A DNA stretch of 64,000 nt from Camarhynchus parvulus (lineage: Eukaryota; Chordata; Aves; Passeriformes; Thraupidae). Shown here piece after piece: positions 23,500 through 36,130 of the stretch. The first letter of the stretch is position 1. Each line of letters opens with the position of its first letter. The translations under genes were made by a program, and so were the position numbers. Under the pieces are notes generated by a model. The model saw only the letters and a program-made list of their open reading frames with translations. It made no database searches and was not told the DNA's origin. Location: assembly GCF_901933205.1 (NCBI RefSeq), contig NC_044573.1, positions 50,153,493 to 50,217,492 of the forward strand, read 5' to 3'.

Positions 23500-23830
23500 T
23501 GGTTAGATAAAAGGTAGCAGTGTTCTAAAACGCTGCCTCTGTAGTTTTGCTATGTAAAAATGACATTCATTCTGAAGAGTGGTAAGAAAATAATGATCTC
23601 ATTAGAAGAGAGTTTAGCTGTGTAGTGGTTCCTCTCTGTAGTGGAGATTAAATAGCAGCTAACTACAAACAATAGTCATTTAAACAAAGAGCCGGCATCA
23701 AAGTTATTATCTCTCTTTCTGCCCTTCAAGAACATCATCAGAAATTGATCCTCTCACCACTGCACATTTTCATCAAAGATCCTGAATTTTAAGCTTGAAA
23801 CACTAATTGTTTTGTGCATGTGTGAGTGTG
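23500..23830. other. Candidate conserved noncoding element
   Basis: Contains CATCAAAGTTATTATC near 23697 and CATCAAAGATCCTG near 23772 (both with TCF/LEF-type ATCAAAG), ACAAACAATAGTC near 23665 (SOX-like) and GGAGATTAAATAGC near 23643. Two ATCAAAG sites with a SOX site within about 110 bases resemble a WNT-responsive enhancer. Motif reading is direct; function is inferred. A TG-rich simple run follows at 23818-23845. Confidence 0.35.
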
Positions 23831-23845
23831 TCTGTGTGTGTTCTA

Positions 23846-26800
23846 AACTGGTTTCTCAGGTTGGTGATCTTAACTAATTATTGGTGACATTTCACTTTTT
23901 TTTGGTCATGAACTTTCTCCATTGTTGTTTTTTTTCTTTCTTCCTCAGAAAGAAAGAATACCAATTCTGTCTCAAAAAAGAGAGGTGAAGTGGCAGAAAT
24001 AAAAGAAATAATAGTGCAAACATTTTTTTCTCTTCTGCGTACAAGGAATGCTAGGAGCGCATGGAGCACATTTAGGAAATGGAATAAAAGAGGTGGCTCA
24101 GAATTGCAGATGCTGCCTGGACTGTAATGAGAATAAGAGAAGGATGAGAACGGTGAACCTAGGATTTCCAGTTTCGTGCCACATCTAGGAGAATGTTAAA
24201 GTGGAACTGCAAGACAAGAAGCAAGGAAGCCTTGAAAATAAACAGCCTCCCCTCACTCCTCTGACCCAACACCCTCCACCTCCTCAGGTACATAACTTGT
24301 TTCCTTTCTGAAATGAGAGCCTACCTCCTTTGGTTGATGCCTCTTCGCATCAGAACATCCTCTCTTTAAACTCTTGCAGCTTTTGACCTGTGGAAAGGGA
24401 GAGGCATGAAAAGCAAACCATCCAGGAAGGTGTTACTTAAAACTGGAGCTCTCTGGTTGCTGCTCATGCTGTTGCAATTGCTGCCCTGCAACACCACTGA
24501 GGGGCCTGCATTTCAGGGATGGCAACAAGCAAAGAAGTGGTGTGTAGTGATTATTATGATGCTGGTTCATATACGCATACATGCAGCAAACCCCAAGTTG
24601 TTTGATTTGTGGTTGACTCAAATTTGAGCATGCATTCTATGTCAGTTAGGAAAGAACATCTTGTGAGAAGATTACTCTCACAGTAGTGCATGAAAATGTT
24701 TCATTTTTCTAAACATCTTTGTCTGATGTGAAGAACCAGATTAATGAAGACCCAAAATACAGAGCTGTCACTGTTTTTTTAAGGGCAGATATATGCAGTC
24801 ACCTACCTTTATCATGACCTCCAAATGCCAATTATATCTCTAGGAAATCTGAAAGAAAAAATGTCAGGCTTTTTGTTTCAGATTTCCTGTGAAAAGTGAA
24901 AACTGAAGCAATAGCTTGGTTAAAGCCTCAGTCTAGTTGGGGTTGGTCTGATCTCAACAGATTTCTTTCTGGAACAATTCTCTTTGCTGTGGAAAACATT
25001 GTAAAGTATGTATTTTTCTTTCCTTGAAAGTACGTTTTTATTCAAAGAGACTTTTTGTCTTTTAAATGAAAAACATTTTGACCAAGTCAGCTAGGGGTAT
25101 AAAAGTGCCCAAATACTAGTGAGTCTAAATTCCTGACCTCTGATCTGGAGCAGTTACTGAATGCATAATGTTGAATAGCAAAAAGGGAAGAAGTGTAATA
25201 AAAGGTAATAGCAGTGACTTCTACTACCCACATCCAATCGAGAAAGAAGTTATCTAAGGACATTGTAGCACTCACAGAAGCAGCTATAAAGAAAGCAGGA
25301 AGAAAGAGAAAACAAATTATGATTAAATGGCGAAGTTCAAAATGCTATTTGAGGTAAGCAAGATCCTCTGGAAAATGGAGAGAGAGCAGGAATGAAGCCA
25401 AAAGTAAAGAGTGCAAGCTATGATAAGAAAAAAGAAGATGAAAATTCTGAAGAATGGCAATTACTTGATAATAAGGGTTATTTAAATATGTAAGATACCG
25501 TAAGCCCATCTGTCCACAGGATTTCAAGGATGCAAGGAAAGCAATTAAGGGGAACAGGGTTCTTCCAGAGAGTTTTGACAACTCCTTTGATTGCCAGCGG
25601 GGTAGATGGTACAGAGGAATGCAGTGAGTTTGTGGAAGAGTCAAATTAGTTTCACATTGGTGCTGTGCAAAATGCACAAAAGCATTGCCTTGCAATGCCA
25701 GGCCATGTGTGTGACCTACCTGGGGTTGTAGCTGGAAACACTTCTTCCAGAGCTGGTGACAACCCCCAGGATGGGAACTTGTGTGGATGGGCTGAATCCG
25801 TGGGAGCTGCCTCTGCTATTTCCAAAGGATTTTTCCATGCTGTTACAAGGCTCTGGTTGTTCAGCTCTGTTGCTCGCCCTGCCTCTCTGGGGAGCAGAGC
25901 AGTCAGGACAGCACTGCCTAATGAACAGAGCACAGCAGCAGGAGGTCTTCCACCCTGGTTTATTCATTGTGGTCCCAGGTTTTACTTAGCAAAACTCCTT
26001 CACTCACAAAACAAGTTTAATGCTGTCTCTGATACAGTGTATGGCTACTGTACCTTGACTTTCAATTACATTAAATCCTATTATAATCACTTTCTTTATA
26101 ACAAATCCTCTTTAACACCTGAAAAGCTCAGTTCCCATGGGTGCAGTGCTGTGTTCTGGAAATAAAAAACAGTGGAATTTTAATGGAAATGCATTAACTG
26201 GGGGAATACTTTGAAAATGTGCCTGGCACGAAAGGCCTTCAGCACGCAGCTTACATTCAAATAGCAAAGGAGAAAAAAAATTTCCAGAGCCAAGCACTTG
26301 TACACCAGCTGCCTTAAGACAGAGTGTCTGAATCACTATGTTATCACAGTAAAACATCTTGTATGGAAAATCATCACTATCCAAAGACAGGTCAAGTACA
26401 GGTTATCTAAGTACTGTTATTATAGAACTGAATGTTTTCCATCAAAACAGGAGCAAGAATTTGAAGAGATTTACGGTGATGGCCAAGAGGCTCAGTAGTA
26501 TAGTTGATAAACCATGGAGCTTCTTTGAGAGTCTTTTATTTGTTGTTGTTGCTTTTTTTTTCTGGCTGGCAGAAGGGCACCAAAAGTAGTGAGACACTAT
26601 TTGTTAACAATTCTTTTCAGGGTTGTACCCTTCCTGGAAAAATAAAAAGATTTTGTGCATGATTCACATGATGTTTGGTTTTTCTTATATAAAAATTACC
26701 CTGCTGTTTTCTATTAAAATGAGAAATAATGACTCAGTTCACTTCATTGGGGGAAATAGAGAGGGGAAGAATATTTCCAACACAGATGCAAATCTGGTAC

Positions 26801-29440
26801 CTCCATCCAAACAACTGGGCCTTTCTCAATGCATTTTACATACAGCTTGAAAAGGAAATGCTCACTCGGGGGTTCTAGGAGGTAGCAGATAAAATGAATG
26901 ACGTGAATAATTCATGCCTTTAGGGTACCACACATCTTGGTCTGTTTTCCATGCTAGTTGGGTTTGCTGAGGGAACCTGAAAGCCTGAGCTACACCTTTA
27001 TGTTTACAAACTACCTGTGGGGTTCTCTCACACACTGGCCAAACGCTGGAGAATAGATTTTTTGCATACAGTTTTTAGCAGTAGAAAAATCCTCAACCTT
27101 GTTCTTATCCTGAGTACTGGTTCATGCCTTTGCTTTCTTGGCTCTACCCCTAAGTGGGGAATATGCTGCAGACACAGTTTGTAGTAAATGCTTTCTTGTG
27201 TAGATCTTGCTTGGGAAATTATTTAACTTATGCTTTAACTTACATGACCCCTCTTGGTACATGCATACCTTCTTTAAATGTCACCAGATTTGACTTCATT
27301 TCAACCAAATTTCTGGCAGTGGTGCTGGTAAATGCTGTGCCAAGATGGGAGGACGACTCACATGTCCTTCTAGACCTCATCAGCACCAAAAAAAAAAGAA
27401 ATAATGATCACGGTTTTCCAGTGTAGGTAACTGCCTTCTGACCTAGAGTTCTGTTTTGGTTCTAGTGGGGCCCCATACCAGCTGATGGTGACTGTGAACC
27501 TGCACCCTGAGGAGCTGGAGTCTGTCCTTCAGCATGTGCACACATTTCTCCTTGGTTTTCAAGCTAGGGACACAATAGTGTATGCAGGCATGTTCTGCTG
27601 CTAGAATATGGCAAAATGTGATGGCTTTGTTGAATGGTGAATGTGCACTGACATAAGGCAATACTCTCTTCCAAAGGGAAAAAACCCATTATTTTTTTCT
27701 GTATAGAAACCTTTTTATAGATTATTGTGTGTATAATTCTGCGGAAGTAGCATACTTCTTCTTGCAAAGTGGAGCTAAAAAATTGTCTGAATTTTGTGGA
27801 AAGGTTATGTAACTGTACTCTTTCTTTAAATAGTACTTTTTATTCATACTGCTTACTTTCTCATCAGTAGGAAAAAAAATATTTTCCTAGCACAAAAGGT
27901 AATTTCCAAAGGACTGTAATTAGTTCGTGAAAACTCTGCCTTTTGTCATATCTCCTCAGCTGAAATGGAAAAAAGGATGGACCTTTTCCTTTGTTAAAAC
28001 AAAAACATAGCATATGAGGTAAGGGAGCCTAAAGGAATCATATGACAATTTGTGTCTTAGGTCTACAGAAAATGATATTGCAGCAGTACTGTAGATTCAT
28101 GACTTCTCACTTTGATTGCCAACTTTTGGAAAACCTAGAAGTGGTAACTGTCATCTATTTCTTTGCTCATCTCTCCTGAGAGAGAGCCTGGAGTCTTATG
28201 AAAAAGAGGTATAGTTCAAGTGCTAATGGGGAGATAAGAAGGAAGCTATAAAAGCCCTAATACTGCAAGGTGACTCTAGCACAGTCACATACACTTTTGA
28301 TCTCTGAGGATCACCTGAGTTCACCACTGTTTTTTGGTCCCAAACAGGAGGGAAGGGGTACTAACAGAAGGAAAAAGACTGCTAGAGATTTGGGTAAAAT
28401 GAAAGGAAAGAGATGAGGAAAGAAAAAAAAAAGGAAAGTCAAACATTGATGGCAGTGGATAATAAAGAATGGCACCTAAAAAGATATTCTGTCAGAAAGA
28501 GTATTTTTAAAAAATGTAATAATTTCATTTTAGGTGATGTTTTTAAAACTGTGTAAAAAGATCATAAGTTTTAGGAATAGTCAAAGACAAGAAGGAAAGA
28601 AAGAAATTATGAGAACAAGAGGAACTAAAATCTTCTCACCCTCTCATGTTCATCTTCTATGTTCTTATTGTGAAGCACTGCCAATAAGTGATTTATTTTT
28701 TAATAACAAACACATGATGTGACCATTTCTGCTGTATCCCCTAGATTATGGTCATGGATGAAGAAGGGAGAAATATCTTCTGAACAAAGGTTCTTATTTA
28801 CATAAAGATATAGCTAATGCTAAAATCTTAAAAAATGATACTGTAAATAAATTTGGGGCCTATAAATAGAACTCAATTTTAAAGGGCTTACTTAAATAGG
28901 CTCAAACCACAAAATAGAAGTTTATTGAAATATGGTTTTAAATAGAAGTTTATTTGAGTAGGCACAAGCCATAAATTTCAAATCCAGATTTAGAAACCCC
29001 CAAATTTTAGGAGTGTTTGGAGCTATGGTTTTTGTTTCATCCCATTATAGCAGAGGTTACTTTTCATTTCGATTAGGGTTCACATTTCATTTGCATCCAA
29101 AATCTGGAGCTTGATTATGTGCTCTGCTTATAAGTAAAGAATTACCAGAACCTCTTTATTTTTGCCAGTTGTATTCCAATCAATGATTTTCTTTTGTAGT
29201 TCTGTAACAACCATTTTTAAACTGAGTTTTTTCAATAAGCATAAAGGAATTGACCATTAAGTTAATGAAATTAGTGAAGGTAGGAAAACAATAAAACACA
29301 TTATAAGGTATTACTAAACATGCATCTAAGGATATTGGGAATACTATATGGTTTATTACTTGAGGAGCAACGTGGGATACTGTAACTAAAATCTGTTTCA
29401 TAATTCATATACACAAGAGGATAGACTTAGCGTTGCAAAT
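23846..29440. other. Intergenic or intronic DNA, no gene recognised
   Basis: AT-rich unique DNA with a GC-elevated patch at about 25640-25990 that I cannot assign. Open frames of 166 codons (plus, 25665-26165) and 116 codons (minus, 25345-25695) cross this area; neither gives a recognisable domain. A two-copy duplication of AAATAGAAGTTTATT occurs at 28912 and 28940. Confidence 0.5.
28912..28954. repeat. Two-copy 28-base tandem duplication
   Basis: The 15-base word AAATAGAAGTTTATT starts at 28912 and again at 28940. The flanking words TAGGCTCAAACCACA and TAGGCACAAGCCATA are also related, suggesting a slightly larger, diverged duplication. Confidence 0.65.
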
Positions 29441-29490
29441 GGTGTAACTCAGCATAAATTTAATGGAACTATGCCAGTTTATAACAGGAG
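29441..29490. repeat. Ancient amniote MITE-like repeat (GGTGTAA...TTTATAACAGG type)
   Basis: GGTGTAACTCAGCATAAATT, TAATGGAACTATGCCAGTTT and ATAACAGG follow a palindromic sauropsid repeat in which TGTAAATCAGCATAGCTCC is mirrored by GGAGCTATGCCAGTTTACA. Here GCATA and TATGC still pair across a short centre. Confidence 0.55.
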
Positions 29491-32400
29491 GCTCTCTGCA
29501 TCTCAGAGGGGTTGACTTTTGCTTCTGAAAAAAATTATCAGTGCAGTGACAGCGTCTCCCACTGCAGCTGGCATGGAGGGGCTGGGTGGCAAAAAGCTGA
29601 TGTTGCCCTTGATGATACCTGGCTCTAGCAGCAAGCAGTGACCATGCTTTCACTAAAGGGCTGTCTCTGTGGGGCTAGAAAAGAAGAGATGGGGTTTGAT
29701 ATTCTCTGAAATAGGAAAGGCAAGAAAGATGCTGCTGGATAAGCTCTCTGCCAAAGCTGCAGCACCCCAGCATTGGTCTGCCTGGTTTCTCTGCTGGGAA
29801 GATGGGCACAGGGAAAAACATTCCTGTAAGAAGGACAAGGTAAATACAGCAGTAAATGGCAAAGCGATGTGTGACTGAAGCTTTTTGATAGGGCTCCTGG
29901 CTAAATCTGATGAGTCATTATGCTTTGGGGAAGCAAAGCAGCCCGTGTGAAATACAGGATCACGTCACAGGGAACTGCATCTTTCCTGCTGTGAAACAGG
30001 CTGCTGCTGTGGCAGGTAAAGAGATGCCTCTTAAGAAATGACACCACGTTGCTTGACATATCTGCTCTTTGGACTCAGTTCTGGTTTGCAGCAGCAAAGT
30101 GAGCTACAGAGTCCTTAAAAAAGCCTGAAAGCCTGACTGTGGTGAAACCCATGAGTTTTTTGTTATGACCTGCAGTGTAGCAAGGATTTTACCCTTAGGT
30201 CAAATCTGCTCTGAGAAAGTAATGTAAAAAAAAGCCTAGGTCCTCTGAGACGGGAAGTGCTTAAAATTCCCTTACTAAGATTACGCTATTCTGCCCTTTG
30301 AATACTTTGCTTACACCTTTGTAGGTGGCCTGACTACACATAAGAGTTGGAAATTAGAGTGGAAGGCAATCAGTGTTAGCAGGTATTTGTTGATTATAAC
30401 AAAATAAACTAAGGGAAATACAGAAAAATTGGTCTCAAATTGGTCTCAGATTACATGGCCATCCTTACTGGACTTCTCATAGATTCCTTGAAATTTTACT
30501 CGTGTGATTCAGTATTTAGCCATGTCTGCCTTCCAGTCAAAAGGAGTAAAAAGATATTTTGCTTACCATGCCATTAATTCTTTAACACCTGCTCAAACGC
30601 ATGATTCTCCAGGCTGTAGCATGCTCAGAGATGAGAGCCTGCAGGATAAATACTAGCTAATACACTAGAAATAATGCAGTATCCCTGTGGAAGCAGAATT
30701 AAGTACTTGATTTTGGCTTGGTGTATGGTGAGGCTGTCAGGAAGAAAAAAAGAAGGAAAAAAAACGGGATTGCAGAACTGTGATACAGTGTTTTAGAAAT
30801 TTTATATACCCTCTTGTGTAGCTCCTGTAGGGCTGCTGGAGACCTAAAGGAAGCTCAGTTCGATTAATACAAGGCAGCCAAACCTTTTCAAAAAGCAGAT
30901 AGCCTTTGAGTTTCAAAAATGTATCTTATGCTTTTGGCAAAGGTTGATGAGTCATATATATTCCGTGTGTGTTCAACGTGAGGATCAGGCTAAAATTAAC
31001 CCCATTCTGAGGCAGAAGGTAGGCAACTTGACACTGTGATCCATTATGCTAAAGAGAAATGTTTCTGTCTAAACCCAGAGGTAAACTGCACAGACAAGGA
31101 GTCATTGAAATGAATTATGTGGCCAATCTTGTTAGGCCTAGGTCAGAAGCAGAGATATCTCTCTATTTCTGTTCCTCCACCTCCTAAGTACATTTAGCCT
31201 TTGCACTATTAGACTTCCCTGGGCCCTTTTTTAAAATGTCACCTGCTCCACAGATTCCAGCATTTTGTATTTTTAGATGCTGGGGTCAGGATGAGTGCAA
31301 AAATAATGACATTTCTGCCCTTACAAGTAATTCCTTCATTTTATTGCTTGTAGGAATGAGCCATAATACAGAGTGAAGGAAAACTGCTTAACCATTTTAA
31401 CCTCTCACAGTCTGAGAGAGAAATTACAAAGGAAAGGAGCCTCTTCCTAACCCAGTAACCTTCCTTGTACCTACCACCATCATGAAGAAGTCCCTTCCTG
31501 GTGTGCTTTTGAAGCTACTTGCATGGACAATGGAGGAGTGTATTGTAAGGCGTTTTATCCCTCTAACCATTCTGGAAAGCAGCTTTGCCAGAAAGCCAGC
31601 TGATCTGATACTCTTCTTTCTCCAACCACAATTTTTTTTTAATTTCATTTAGCACTTACTATTTTTTCCCCATTCAGAGCAAGGTCAAATGCTTATTCTA
31701 GGCTCTCTTTCTGTCTTTGAATTAAGATCCTTTTCTCCCCCTCTGGCCCCCATAATGTGCAAGGCTATGTCACTGCTCCTGAACAAGGAAGTGAAGCTGT
31801 TTTATGTGGCATTGATTATCACAGGCAGACCCCAACAAGCCATTTTCAAATGGGAAGATCTGGCTTAATTTTTTTTTCTTCCAAGACAAGTCTGGCTGCT
31901 GAGTCCACAGTATTTCCCATTTTATGTGGGGGGGATATTTTCTCAAATGAACATCAACTTTCAAAACATAAATAAAGAAACCCTTACCAACCCAATTTTC
32001 ACTTTTTAACTAGAAGGTCCATTATATTTGAGACCTGGCCATAAGCATGATAAGAACTTCTTCTCAGTGTCACTGTATTTTAAAGTTTGGAGCAGTAATT
32101 CTGGTCTTCAGTGCTTAATTGTCTCAAAATGGGGTTTTCTGTTCCTGCCTTTAACCAGCTGAGATTGCTTCAAAATACAAAGAGCAAGACTATCAAAGGG
32201 AAAAGACAATCTCACAGAGGTATTCTCAGAAACAGTGTACTAAACTGAGTCTTCTGGGAATACATTTTAAAAAAGGATCCGATTTACCATAAGGCTGCCT
32301 TGCAGTGGTTAGCCTGGTGTAGTTTTCCCCTGGGGAATACATTCAAGTGTGGTGGTGGGGTAAAGCAAAGCATGTGTTTTTTATTAAGAACTTTTAGCCC

Positions 32401-34177
32401 TTTACCATTTCTGTAAGGAAACACCACCACAGATGATAACTGAGCAAAGGAAAGATCGTATTTTAAATGAATTCCTATGCAATCAGTGATGATTTTTCAT
32501 GCCTTTTCATCACTTTTATTAGTATTTTAAAGGAGCGATAAAGAATACATAGCTATTAAACCCATGAAACCCTCCACAAACCCTCTGATGCAAAAAAGAA
32601 AGAAAAACAATCTAAACCATTCATTATAATTTCAACATTTGTCAAAAACTTGATTTAAAAATAGAAAGGAAGGAGAAATTACGTGTTGATCTATATTTAG
32701 TGTAATCAGGCTTTTGAATGAAGTTTTGAGGCCCATATTTTCATAATTGTGTGTGTGCAACTGATTGGAATTTTATGGCAGGCGAGCTTTCCTTGAGGGA
32801 GGGAGATAGATTACTGAGTCAATATTTGAGGGCCCTTTTGTTTTGCTTTGTTTTAATGTTATTGGAAAGTCTGGGTGGCAGCCATGATAAGTGCTTTACA
32901 GCTCACAGATTATTAAAAAAAAAATCTAATTATTAAAAAAAAAAATAGTAATCAATTGGTTGCACATGGCCAGTACAGGAAAGCAGTGTTTAAAATATTT
33001 GTCGTGTGTGCTTTACATCCACAGCAATACCATATGAAGATGTACTAATGATCAGGATAATTTATTTTAGAAGAGACTTCTGGATCAAGTTAACTTGTAT
33101 TAGAAATTCAGACCTCATTTGAATACTACCTGTGAGGCCTTTAGTGAAATGAAGAGGCAGAGGAAGAAGGGTGTTGTGCTGTATGCTGAATATTAATAAA
33201 TAACAAAGTAGAAAGTTTTGCTCAACACCAAAGTTTTTAAAGTATACTTCTCCTGTGATAAAAACATTCTTGGTATCTCAACAGCTTTGAGTAATTCTTA
33301 AGAATCTATTGAAAAAAAAGAGAGTATATCTTTATATATCATTACCCATTTCTATCCATGTATAGGTAAGTTTATTCCAGCAGGATGCAGGTGACCCTTA
33401 GACCACTACTACCTACATACAATATTTTCAGAATCCTGGGAAACACATTAAGAAGTTACACTTCTGGAAACAATACTCCTCTGTCAAATCTCATAAAGCA
33501 ATACAAACCAGAGGGATTCCATAAACTTTGCAAGTTTTGTACAGCCATGTTTCTTGAAAAAAGCAGCTCCCCTGTTGCCCTTGGCTCCAAGCAAGCTTTT
33601 TGACTTGTCTTTTGCCATGCACTTGGAATAGAATGAATCCTTCAGCTTAATGAGATATTGTCAATTAAAGAAGCTGAGAGACTAGAATTTATTCTTTTTT
33701 ATTGCTTCTAAAATGCTTTACAGAATCAAACATTAATTAAAGTATGTAGGTGTACATGTGTGTCCACATATACACACTCACATATGCAGATGTAGTCCTT
33801 AATGGAGCAGCATTTTATCTCCTAAAATTTCAACTAAGTGTTTTTTAAATAGACATAAAATGAAACCACCTACTATTTGAAAAACTTGACTTCAAATGTT
33901 ATGTTTCATTCTTTTGGTGTTTCCAACCCTCTGTGTTTCCCGGATTGGAGCTGTGTAATCTCACTAGAGAAAACATGAAAGACATACAAACTGGACTTTA
34001 TAAATATGAAGTAACCTAAATCAATTGCTGCTTGAAGAAAAGCAGCCATACTACCTTGTTGTTTCTCTGTCCTCTTAAACAAAACAATTTTTTGCCAGAC
34101 TGAACACTGTATAATTTGTGTTAAAAAAAGTTGTAGAGTCATAATTTCTGATTTATTCTTATGTTAGTTTAGGCTAT
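29491..34177. other. Intergenic or intronic DNA, no gene recognised
   Basis: AT-rich unique DNA. It holds a 20-base two-copy duplication at 32909-32948 and a repeated GGTCTCAAATT word at about 30430. Open frames are 60-80 codons and unrecognised. Confidence 0.5.
32909..32948. repeat. Two-copy 20-base tandem duplication
   Basis: ATTATT plus an A run plus TCTA is followed directly by ATTATT plus an A run plus TAG. The unit length is 20. Confidence 0.75.
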
Positions 34178-34440
34178 TCATAATAATAATAATATCAACA
34201 CTATTGAGCTCTTTTCTAAATCCTTATTTGAGGGGTCTGAGAGACCACAGAAAAGAAGGAAAGAAAGAAAAAAAAAAGAAGAAAAAATGCTAAGTATATG
34301 TTTTCCTGATTTTAAAGTTGGGAAGCAGAGACAAAGTAGAGAAAAGTGATTTTCTCAGTGTCATCCATGAGGCCAGTGGCAGAAAGGGGGATAAAATCCA
34401 GATTTGCCAAGAACCAATATGACATGGTATCCACTTTCTC
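34178..34440 (-). repeat. MIR-like CORE-SINE, long copy
   Basis: An (AAT)n start at 34181-34194 leads through GAGCTCTTTTCTAAATCC to GGGAAGCAGAGACAAAG, AAAGTGATTTTCTCAGTGTC, GAGGCCAGTGGCAGAAAG, ATAAAATCCAGATTTGCC and GGTATCCACTTTC. That is the order of the reverse-complemented MIR/CORE-SINE, including its (AAT)n tail. It is interrupted by a purine tract (34249-34288) of A and G only. This is the most complete SINE remnant in the window. Confidence 0.55.
34249..34288. repeat. Purine-only tract
   Basis: About 40 bases composed only of A and G with a ten-A core, inside the MIR-like element. Confidence 0.8.
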
Positions 34441-35593
34441 CCATCATAGGTGATATCACACACACTCTTCCTCAGGCTACTTGTCTACCAAGCAAGCACA
34501 AGAATGATTTTTCTCTTGTTTATTATCACTCAGTCTATTTTTTCCCCTGAAACTATGCACAAGAGACCCATGCTAAACTTCACACCTCAGAATCAGACAT
34601 TTTTGCAGGAGTGGTGTTTTTGCAGGAGCTGTGGTGTTTTTTTTTATTTTTACAATGAGACTATATCCTTTGTTCTTCCATTCCTCATAAAACTGACAAA
34701 ATAATTTCCATCAGAATTTCTTTTTAAGAATCACCTCAGGCACAAAATAATAATGAAAAATTGAAAATAGCCGTAAGATTGAATGTTTGGAGAAATCATA
34801 TCCATGACACTGGTGTCTTAAATGCAACATATTTGGTTTTGGGGCCCACTTAGGAAGGTAGTCATATTCATGGCCATGAGCAGTGTTTGGGACACCCTGC
34901 AATATTCCCAACAGCCTGTGTCTGAGGTGTGGCTGGCTGAGTTTTGCCCTCCAATAACAGAATGTTTCTTCTGGACTTATTGCTAGATATCTGCCCTGCA
35001 TCTCATGGTTAAGGACTCACATGTATTAAAAACTGAAAATATATAGGTGGACACCACTTTAATTTCAGTGAGGCAGGTGGCAGATCTTGAGAATTAGGCT
35101 GGCATGGTAACAGCTATCATTAAACCAGACTTTTGGAGGTAATAATGATCCAGCAATAAAGTGCTGATTGTAATAAAAAAGCAAAAACAAACAAAACAAA
35201 ACACCCCAAACAAGTAAGAAACTCAATGCCTCTTACATCTTTCAAAGGTCCATGTGATTTTCTTTGTCAGATGTCTGTGAAATAGAGCAGATATGGCATG
35301 ACATCTTTGCAGCAAGCAAGGGAAAGATGGAACTGGAATTTTGGCATCAAAGATGTTTTGCCTGTATAATGGAAGAGCTTGCTTTCTCCTCTTCAGCTTT
35401 TTGAGATGACTGGAAGAGTGAGGTTACAAACACTTCACCTGAGTTTCTCTGGCTGTGGAGCAACAACAGGGGTGATCTGGACTGGGTGTCTTGTATTTTC
35501 ATGTTTTTCTTATTTTATTCAGAGGAAATTCAGCTCCAGTGGTGTCATCACCTGGTTTAGTGATGACTTTGCAGTCCTCTGACTTGTTACATT

Positions 35594-35672
35594 AGGCTAA
35601 AATTCACTGCCCTTACAGCCATATCCTGCCATGGAGCTGCATGCTCCTGACTTGAATGGGAATTCTGTATAT
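35594..35672. repeat. Ancient amniote MITE-like repeat, diverged
   Basis: GGCTAAAATTCACTGCCCTT, CATATCCTGCCATGGAGCTG and CTCCTGACTTGAATGGGAAT resemble the sauropsid palindromic repeat whose consensus runs from GGCCAAATTCA through CAGGATAGCTCC to GACTTCAATGG. More diverged than the copy at 29441-29490. Confidence 0.4.
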
Positions 35673-36070
35673 GAAACAATGACTGGAAATGCCTGGAGAA
35701 TTGCATACAGTGACATTATATCCCATGAAAGCAGCAAAGAACAATAGCCGAAGTTCTTCCTAGGCAATAAAATTATGTCTGGTTTCTTTGCTTTTTCTCC
35801 TCCCCCCATCCTGGGAAGCTTCCATAGCATGAGAGGTAAATTTTGGGGCTGTTAATTTCTAACATCCCTTTTCATTGAATGAGATCTTAAAAATATGCCA
35901 CAACTTAACAATTCTATTGACAAAGTATCCAGTGAAGAAGCTTTTCATAAAAAAATAGGCACAGCTGACATTTGGTCTTGTAATTTTCTTTATTCTAAAA
36001 AAGGAAATTAAATAGTTTTCTTTTGCTAAAATTAAACAAGAGCCCTAGCGACAGGAATGATACTAGCCTT

Positions 36071-36130
36071 GATCCAAAACCCTCTGAAGTTAATGCAGAA
36101 AGTTGCATTGATTCTAGTGGGCTTTGGGTC
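36071..36130. repeat. Ancient palindromic MITE-like repeat
   Basis: GATCCAAAACCCTCTGAAGT at the left pairs, with few mismatches, with ATTCTAGTGGGCTTTGGGTC at the right. The whole 60-base unit is an imperfect palindrome. The half-unit (GATCCAAAGCCC, then TGAAGTCAATG) is a hallmark of an old repeat common in turtle, crocodilian and bird DNA. Database family name not recalled. Confidence 0.6.

Noticed and set aside
25665..26165. 166-codon frame, plus strand
   Set aside because: It begins in a GC-elevated patch with open frames on both strands and continues into AT-rich DNA without a change typical of a coding end.
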